Shown: positions 1 to 7,000 of the stretch, in pieces
How positions within the stretch are numbered: position 1 is the stretch's first letter
How the letters are laid out: every line of letters starts with the position of its first letter
Origin: an uncultured Oscillospiraceae bacterium
GTDB lineage: Bacteria; Bacillota; Clostridia; Oscillospirales; Acutalibacteraceae
DNA: 8,804 nt
Assembly: GCA_905198295.1 (NCBI GenBank)
Contig: CAJKBW010000112.1
Coordinates: 1 to 8,804, forward strand
Reading direction: 5' to 3'
The notes under the pieces: generated by a model
The model's database searches: none
What the model saw: the letters and a program-made list of their open reading frames with translations, nothing else
What the model was told of the DNA's origin: nothing
Made by a program: the position numbers and the translations under genes

Positions 1-1
1 A

Positions 2-196
2 ACCACCGTGCCCGACAGCGATAACAACGCCAGTCTGACCATTCCGAACCAGCCGATTCCGGAAACGCCGAAAACCGGCGTTGCGATGCCGGCAGCGGCT
101 GCGGTGACGTTGCTGTGCGGCTCTGCGCTGGGGCTTATCGGGTGCAGTATTTTCGGGTACAAAAAGAGAAAAAGGATGGGAAATGATGGAGGCTAA
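2..196 (+). CDS. C-terminal end of an LPXTG-like cell-wall-anchored surface protein (5' partial)
   Basis: The frame is open from the left edge, so only the last 64 residues are visible and the true start lies outside; the ATG-like or GTG codons near position 8 need not be starts. The visible part is a Gram-positive cell-wall sorting signal: a Pro/Asn-rich spacer, the motif T-P-K-T-G (nt 65-79, an LPXTG variant with Thr in place of Leu), a hydrophobic stretch rich in Ala/Leu/Gly/Ile, then the basic tail KKRKR. A sortase would cleave between Thr and Gly and attach the protein to peptidoglycan or into a pilus. Related ICEs often carry a CnaB/SpaA-type surface protein upstream of the helicase gene, which fits, but no repeat domain is visible here. 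The family of the missing N-terminal part is unknown. Confidence 0.8.
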   Translation, partial: TTVPDSDNNASLTIPNQPIPETPKTGVAMPAAAAVTLLCGSALGLIGCSIFGYKKRKRMGNDGG

Positions 197-275
197 AACA
201 ATCGTTATTGTTGTTATGGTTGCCATAATTGTTGCGGGACTTATCTTTTTGCATTTTCGCAGCAGGAAAAGGTGA
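183..275 (+). CDS. Small single-span membrane peptide (30 aa)
   Basis: This short ORF begins with tandem ATGs (183 and 186) and overlaps the last 14 bases of the sorting-signal gene in another frame. The sequence AAAGGA at 171-176 is a plausible ribosome binding site, 6 bases from the first ATG and 9 from the second. The product has a short polar start (MMEAKT), one strongly hydrophobic segment of about 19 residues (I7-F25, rich in Val and Ile), and a basic end (RSRKR), so it should sit in the membrane with its C-terminus inside. A terminator follows 5 bases after the stop, so it is the last gene of its transcript. I do not recognise the family. A role next to the surface protein or sortase is only an inference from position. 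Confidence 0.55.
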   Translation: MMEAKTIVIVVMVAIIVAGLIFLHFRSRKR

Positions 276-279
276 TCGG

Positions 280-308
280 AAAAGGCGGCTGAAAATGCCG
301 CCTTTTTT
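280..308 (+). terminator. Rho-independent terminator
   Basis: A perfect 6-bp GC stem (GGCGGC 284-289 with GCCGCC 297-302) with a 7-base loop is followed by six T residues (303-308). Four A residues before the stem can pair with the T tract and lengthen the helix. It lies just after the small membrane peptide and before the ribosome binding site of the next gene, so it separates the surface-protein unit from the helicase unit. Confidence 0.9.
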
Positions 309-324
309 ACATACCAAAATGAAT

Positions 325-330
325 AGGAGG
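325..330 (+). promoter_or_regulatory. Shine-Dalgarno site AGGAGG
   Basis: A consensus AGGAGG lies 7 bases before the ATG at 338 and fixes that start. I see no convincing -35/-10 pair in the short gap after the terminator, so the source of transcription for this unit is not resolved; readthrough or a promoter inside the upstream genes is possible. Confidence 0.8.
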
Positions 331-337
331 TTTTGTC

Positions 338-586
338 ATGAAGAAAGAACGGTTTGAACAGCGGTTATTCCGCATCTTTGCGCAAGCCGGATATTCCCCT
401 GCCCGTATTTTGACGGTCACGCCGGAGGAGATGGTGGAAATACCGGGTATCACTGTACCCAACATTCGCGCCGTGCTGTGCGTGCAGAACAAGGTACTGT
501 CTGAGCAAAACCATATCCGCAAAGGGCCGCTGATTGATGAACTGCTGAAAGCAGCGGAAAGTGAGGGGCGAAGTGATGGAGAATGA
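338..586 (+). CDS. Small conserved ICE protein with a helix-hairpin-helix-like motif (82 aa)
   Basis: The start is set by a consensus AGGAGG 7 bases upstream. The protein is basic at the N-terminus (MKKERFEQRLF). Residues about 24-50 (ILTVTPEEMVEIPGITVPNIRAVL) resemble a helix-hairpin-helix: a helix, the turn I-P-G-I at 35-38, then a second helix. Such motifs bind the DNA backbone without sequence preference, so a nucleic-acid accessory role is plausible but not shown. It is the first gene of a compact unit that ends in the giant methyltransferase-helicase, and its TGA overlaps the next ATG by four bases. No named function is known to me. Confidence 0.75.
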   Translation: MKKERFEQRLFRIFAQAGYSPARILTVTPEEMVEIPGITVPNIRAVLCVQNKVLSEQNHIRKGPLIDELLKAAESEGRSDGE

Positions 587-693
587 AAAGCGAATGGCGG
601 AATTTGCTTAAACGCGCCGGCAATGAGTTGCAATTTCAGATGAGGCATGAGCCCAAACTGACAAGTAAAAAGAAAGAGGATCGTGAACGATGA
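583..693 (+). CDS. Tiny basic ORF linked by ATGA overlaps on both sides (36 aa)
   Basis: The ATG at 583-585 overlaps the stop of the 82-aa gene (ATGA, 583-586), and its own TGA at 691-693 overlaps the ATG of the following gene at 690 (again ATGA). This double 4-base overlap is typical of translationally coupled genes and is the main reason to believe in so short an ORF. The product is strongly basic and helical in character (MKSEWRNLLKRAGNELQF..., ending in a KKKEDRER tail), with no membrane segment. It has no well-spaced ribosome binding site of its own (GGAG at 578-581 is too close), so translation would depend on re-initiation. Function and family are unknown; a nucleic-acid-binding or chaperone-like peptide is possible. 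Confidence 0.55.
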   Translation: MKSEWRNLLKRAGNELQFQMRHEPKLTSKKKEDRER

Positions 694-1067
694 TGAACAG
701 ACCATATGATTCTCCCTGGGGAGAAATTCAGCATTGCCTACAGCTATACCCTGGCGTTTATTCAGTTTGTACTGCCAGACATGGTGGAATTATGGTTCAT
801 AGCGAAGCAGTGGAGGATACCTTATCAGCAGAAGCGCAGAAATGTGCTTTGCCGTATAACCGTTACCTCTGCTTTGAGGAGGACTGTGACGAGCCGGTTG
901 CTTTGCGTGAGTTGATGGATAAAGGCTATATGAAAGTCCCGGTAAACGAACATTTTAAGCCTGGAGAATTTGAAGCCGCCATCAATCGCAGCTTACGGGT
1001 CTGGCACCCGGATTATTGGAAAGCACGGCAGGCTGATATAAAAAGAAAACAGGAACATGAGCGTTGA
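690..1067 (+). CDS. DUF7007-like protein (125 aa)
   Basis: AGAGGA at 675-680 lies 9 bases before the first of two tandem ATGs (690 and 693). The protein starts with S-P-W-G (residues 8-11), followed by a V-x-T-A-x-H-G-G-I stretch (26-34) and an acidic L-C-F-E-E-D-C-D-E patch (60-68) with a downstream helix. This order (TPWG, HGG, YEED) matches what I recall of the DUF7007 domain, found on mobile elements either alone or inside large polyvalent proteins with methyltransferase and helicase parts. Its biochemical role is not established. It sits 13 bases before the giant gene, whose ribosome binding site overlaps its stop codon, so the two are probably translated from one mRNA. The DUF7007 assignment is from memory of motif order, without a profile search. 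Confidence 0.7.
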   Translation: MMNRPYDSPWGEIQHCLQLYPGVYSVCTARHGGIMVHSEAVEDTLSAEAQKCALPYNRYLCFEEDCDEPVALRELMDKGYMKVPVNEHFKPGEFEAAINRSLRVWHPDYWKARQADIKRKQEHER

Positions 1068-1073
1068 AGGAGG
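1067..1073 (+). promoter_or_regulatory. Shine-Dalgarno site AAGGAGG for the giant gene
   Basis: A strong AAGGAGG begins on the last base of the preceding stop codon and is 7 bases before the ATG at 1081. It decides this start over the out-of-frame ATG at 1077. Confidence 0.85.
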
Positions 1074-1080
1074 CACATGA

Positions 1081-4000
1081 ATGGCGCGAAAATACGACAT
1101 CATTACCGAGCTTTACCGCCGGTGTATTCAGAGGTTTTCGGGAAATCCGGCGGAATGGGCGGCTTTCCTGCGCTCTGCCTGCCGAAACTACAAGCTGACC
1201 TTTGATGAGCAGGTGCTTGTCTATACTCAGCGGCCCGATGCGACAGCGGTGTTGGAGATTGAAAAGTGGAACAGGCGGTTTGGCCGATGGGTCAACCGCG
1301 GAGCGACGGGAATCGCCGTCTTTGACCGTGAACATCCCGGAAAGCAGCGCCTGAAATACTATTTTGATATTTCCGACACCCATGAGAGCGATATGGCCCG
1401 TCCGGTTCCCGTATGGAAAATCAAGCCGGAATATGAAGCGGACATCGTGGAAACGCTGGAAAACCACTTTGGCGAACTGGAGGATAAAGCCGGTCTGGAA
1501 TCGGCGTTGATTTCCGCCGCGCAAAACGCTGCCGGGGATAATCTGCCGGATTACCTTTCGGAACTGCTCGGCTATAAGCCCGACAGCTATCTGGAGGAAT
1601 TTGACGACCTGAATATCGGGGTCATGTACCGCCGCTTAGTGGAAAACAGCGTGGCATATATGCTTCTTTACCGCTGCGGCTATGTCCCGGATCAACATTT
1701 TGCACCGCAGGATTTCAGCGACCTGTTCTATTTCAACACCCCGAACACCATAAACACGCTGGGCGTGGCCACCAGTGCCATTTCGGAAAGGGCGCTTTCC
1801 ACCATTGCGCTGACGGTGCGAAATCTGCAAAAAGAAGAAAAAAAGGAAAAACGCACATTTGCCAGAAAAGGCGAAATCGGGTATGCTGATGGCACAGACA
1901 AAAACTTACCGGCTGAAAGGAGTTTTGAATATGACCTACACGATGAAAAACGGCTACCGTCTGCCCGACCTGCTGCCTCCCCAGGAACCGGAGGTACACC
2001 TTGGGAAATACGCCCTGCTGCGCCGCCGGTTTCTGAAAGAGCGCCGGCCGGTGATGTTTACCAACCTCTTGACCACGGGCAGGCTGAACGAGCACCTGAT
2101 GGAGATTCAGCAGACAGCCCAGCGGCGGGTGGAACAGATCACAGCGCAGATGGCAAAAGCCGAGGGCGTAACCGAGGAATTGAAAGCCCGCGACCAGATG
2201 CAATGGGTCGGACGGATGAACAATCTGAAACAGGCGGCGGAGGAAACGGTGATGAACGAGCTGATTTACAGCTAAGTTCCGAACTGGCTGAAAAAGCAGG
2301 AAGTGATGAACTTCCTGCTTTTTTGGATGAAAAGCTCATTTTCGGTATTCTCAAAAACCATGCGGACGACTTAATATACCGCAGGCAGCAAGTCGAGATG
2401 TTCTTCGGCACGCACAAGGATACTGCCGAGCGCGCCGAATACCTGAAGTCGGCGTACCAGGATCGCTATACAGAGGTGATCGTGGACGGCATCCGCGTGG
2501 GGTATAAACCGGTAGAGGATGGACTTCTGATGTGGGAGGGCGCATACGCTTCCCGCACGAGGGAGTCCGTTTTTTCATGGGAGATCGTCGCAGCGTTTAC
2601 CGCACAGCTCATTGACAAAAAGGAATACGGCATCAACACCAGCGTAAAGCCGATGACACCACATGACAGTCAGCAGCTCACCCTCTTTGATTTTGACTTT
2701 GGGGACAGTCCTGCCGCAGAACAGGGACAGTTTTCCCTTTTTCCGAAGCCGCAGCTTTCCCAGCAAATCATTGACGAAGCCCTCTGTGTAGGGGCGAACG
2801 ACCGGGACAGCCGCCTGAAGATCTGTGCCCATTTCATGAAAGACAAGCCGCTGGAGGAAAACGCCCGCTTCCTTGCCGGGCTTTACGGCACAAACGGTGC
2901 AGGCTTCATACTGAACGGGCAAAAAATCTCCCTTTGGTACGATGGCGGCGGCTTGCGGATCGCCAGAGGCGAATCGGCACAAAAAGCAACCGCAACGCTT
3001 CTTTCCTGGGCGGAAGCGGCAAAACGCATCCGTGAATTGTTAGACATGGGGCGGTATATGCCGCAAAGCGAGATTGAACGCGTGGCGGATTTTGCACGCA
3101 TGACGCTGGCAGCACAGCTTATATATATCAGCGGCGACTTGACTGATGAGGCCAGACAGGCCGGGTATCTGCCGCTTATGATGCAGGTTCATTCCACAAA
3201 TAGAGGCTTCCCCGAAATGGAAAAACGGATAGCTGAGCTGCTTTGTGACCCGGCTGTGGTGCAAAAGCTGATAGATGAATGGAGCGAATTTGCCGCAGCC
3301 TGGGAAAAAGACCAAGGCCTGCTGCGCTTTGGCCGTCACCAGCCGAAAAAAATATTACAGTGGCTTATCGACTTGCAGCGGGAACCGGTTATATTTACTG
3401 CCGCGGAGGACTTCGACCCTCAGCGGCAGTTTTATATTTCCCAGGATGAGATCGACAAGGTGCTGCGCGGGAGCCGGGATTACCGGCTGGATGTGTATGC
3501 TTTCTACCGCACCCACGATGACGCTGCCGACCGGGAACAGTATTTGAAGAAATACCACGGTGAATACAGCGGCAGTCATGACGGCAACAACAATCTGACT
3601 TACACCTATAAATCGCTGTCTTTCAGTCACGGCAGCATTTCACAGCCTTACGCCAAGGTTGAGCTGACATGGAACAAGGTGGAAAAACGTGTCAGCGAAC
3701 TCATTTCCACCGGTCGATTTCTGACCGACGCGGACAGGGCTGCCATGCCGGAATACGAGCGCAGGCAGCTCGCGCGTGCGATTCATAACTTTTTCTATGA
3801 TGTGCCGCCTGAATATCCCCGCCCGTATCTGGCCGATGGCATCACGAATTATTCGAGGGATATACAGGAGGTCTTCGGACAACTGACCGATCCGGAGCAG
3901 GTACAGAATATCTATGAAAAGATGATGCTGCCTGTTTGGGACAGCACCCGGCCGGAGGATCGCAGTTATACCATTCGCAAGACCGGGCTGGAAGCTATCC

Positions 4001-7000
4001 GCGCCTATATCGCCGGAACCTATTCCGTGTTCGGGGAAAAGCGCCCGCAGGAACCGCTTGCTTCCTTTATGACGCCCCTCCCCGCCCCTGCGGAGCCGAT
4101 GGAATTACCCGCCGAAAAAGAACAGGGGGAGGCGCTGCCGGAGGATACTGCCGCTGAGGAAGAAATCCACAGCGCTGTCGATACTCCGTCTGACAGGCCG
4201 GAAAAAAACGACCAGCCGCCCGCTGTTCTTGCGCCGCCCAAGCCAAAACGGGAGCGTGTCCGCTTTACTCCCCTGCACCCGGAAATTCCTGCCGTGCAGC
4301 GGCGTAACTTCCGCATTACCGATTATGCGCTGGGCTGCGGCACCAGGAACGATAAATTCACCAACAATGTCGCGGCCATCCGTCTGTTAAAGCAGATTGA
4401 GGACGAGGAGCGGCTGGCAACGCCGGATGAACAGGAAATCCTTTCCCGCTATGTGGGCTGGGGCGGTCTTGCCGAGTGCTTTGATGAGATGGACAGCCGG
4501 TATGCGGAGCTGAAAGCGTTGCTTACCGAAGAAGAATTTGCAGCGGCCAGAGCCAGCAGCCTGACGGCATTTTACACCCCGCCCGCTGTCATCGACGCCA
4601 TGTACAAGGCGCTCGCACAGATGGGATTTCAGAACGGGAACCTGTTGGAACCATCCTGTGGTATCGGTAACTTCATCGGCCGGCTACCCCAGAACATGGC
4701 GGACAGCCAGGTCTACGGCATTGAAATCGACAGCATCTCCGGCCGTATCGCCGGGCAGCTATACCAAAACAGCCGCATCGCCGTGGAGGGCTTTGAAAAG
4801 GTGGACATGCCGGACAGCTTTTTTGATGTGGCCATCGGCAATGTTCCCTTTGGCGATTTCAAGGTGACCGACCGTCGCTATGACAGAAACCACTGGCGGA
4901 TACACGATTACTTTTTCGGCAAAACCATTGACAAGGTGCGGCCTGGCGGCATCATCGCCTTTATCACCTCAAAGGGGACAATGGACAAGAAAAATCCTGC
5001 TGTCCGCAAATATCTGGCGCAGAGAGCCGACCTGATCGGCGCTGTCCGTCTGCCCAACAATGCGTTTCGGGCAAACGCCGGTACAGATGTTACCAGCGAC
5101 ATCCTGTTCCTGCAAAAGCGCGACCGCATCACCGACATGGAACCGGACTGGGTATACCTGGATACGGATGAAAACGGGATTACGATGAACCGCTATTTTG
5201 TGCAGCACCCGGAAATGATCTGCGGCGAAATAGTGATGGAATCCTCCCCGCATGGTATGGAAAGCACCTGCAGGCCGTTTGAAAATGCGGATCTGTCCGA
5301 ATTGCTGGAGGAAGCGGTCAGTAATCTTCATGCGGAAATTTCCGCTTATGAGCCGGAGGTTATGGAGGAGGAAGAAGACCTGTCTATTCCGGCTGACCCG
5401 GAGGTGCGCAACTTCAGCTATACGCTTGTGGACGGCAAGCTGTATTTCCGTGAAAACAGCCGGATGCACCCCGTCACGCTGCCGCTGACCACCGAAAACC
5501 GCGTGCGCGGGATGATCGGCCTGCGTGACTGTGTGCGGCAGCTTATCCTCTATCAGTCAGAGAATTATCCAGAAGACTGGATAAAGGAGGAGCAGGAAAA
5601 GCTGAACAGGCTGTACGACGCCTATGTAAAAAAATACGACCGCCTGTATACCCGCGGCAACAATCTGGCGTTCAGCGATGATTCCAGCTATTGTCTGCTG
5701 TGTTCACTGGAGGTGCTGGATGATGAGGGCAATTTCAAGCGCAAGGCGGATATGTTCACCAAGCGCACCATCAAACCCCATGAGCCGGTGACAAAGGTGG
5801 ATACGGCAAGCGAGGCCCTGGCGGTATCCATCTCCGAAAAGGCGGGGGTTGACCTGCCGTATATGTCCGCGCTTTCGGGTAAAACCGCCGAAGAACTGAC
5901 CGCCGACCTGTCGGGTGTGATTTACCGGGACATTTCCTGCGGCGAGAAGCCGGAGGATATTCCGGCAGCCTTTATAGACCTCGACCGGTTCCCGTTTGTG
6001 ACAGCGGACGAGTATCTGTCCGGCAATGTGCGCCGCAAGCTCCACATGGCCAGGGCGCTGTACGAGGTGTTACCTGCCGAAAAGAAACCGTTGATTGCAG
6101 GGAATATCACCGCACTGGAAGCGGTGCAGCCGGTTGACCTGACCGCCGGGGACATCGGTGTGCGTATCAGCTCGTCATGGATACCGGCCGATGTGTATAA
6201 GCAGTTCATCTTTGAGCTGGTGGGAACCAGTCCCAGAGCGAGGGAGCGCATGGATGTTCTTTACTCCGCGAGTACAGGACAATGGAATGTGACCTTTAAG
6301 CACGCCGACGCCGGCAATATCAAGGCCGTCACCACCTACGGCACCAAACGGGTCAATGCCTATCAAATTTTTGAGCATACCCTGAATCAGAAAGAGGTAC
6401 GCATTTTTGATACCGTCATCGAAGACGAGAAAGAAAAGCCGATGCTGAATCCCAGAGAAACAGCCATTGCCCAGGACCGGCAGGAACTGATGAAGTCCCG
6501 GTTTGCAGAATGGGTCTGGCAGGACATTGACCGCCGCGAAAGGCTGTGCCGGATCTACAATGAAACCTTTAACAGCATCCGTCCCCGTGAGTACGACGGG
6601 CAGCATATCCGGTTTACGGGTATGAACCCGGAAATCACCCTGCGGCCTCACCAGATCAATGCGATTGCCCATATCCTGTACGGCGGCAATACGCTGTTGG
6701 CGCACGAGGTCGGTGCGGGCAAAACATTTGAAATGATCGCGGCAGCAATGGAGGCCAAACGGCTCGGATTGTGCAGCAAATCCCTTGTTGTCGTACCCAA
6801 CCATATCACTGAGCAATGGGCGTCGGAATGGCTCCAGCTTTATCCAGCGGCTAATATCCTGGTTGCCACTGAGCGCGACTTTGAAAAGCACCGGCGCAAA
6901 AAGCTGTGCGCCCGTATTGCCACCGGCGATTATGACGCCATTATCATCGGGCATAGCCAGCTTCCCAAAATCCCCATGTCCAGAGAGCGGCAGGAGGCTG

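Noticed and set aside
573..611. GTG/ATG-started 12-codon frame beginning VMENEKRM
   Set aside because: It ends after 12 codons and competes with the longer 36-aa frame that has both 4-base overlaps. It could be the remnant of a longer gene, but nothing downstream in that frame supports this.
1859..1930. Longer tnpV start at a TTG codon
   Set aside because: The extra 24 residues have no resemblance to TnpV and the good Shine-Dalgarno sequence points to the ATG at 1931.
3936..4157. 73-codon plus-strand frame across the second linker, checked as another nested gene like tnpV
   Set aside because: It has no recognisable family, no convincing ribosome binding site, and no codon pattern better than the giant frame.
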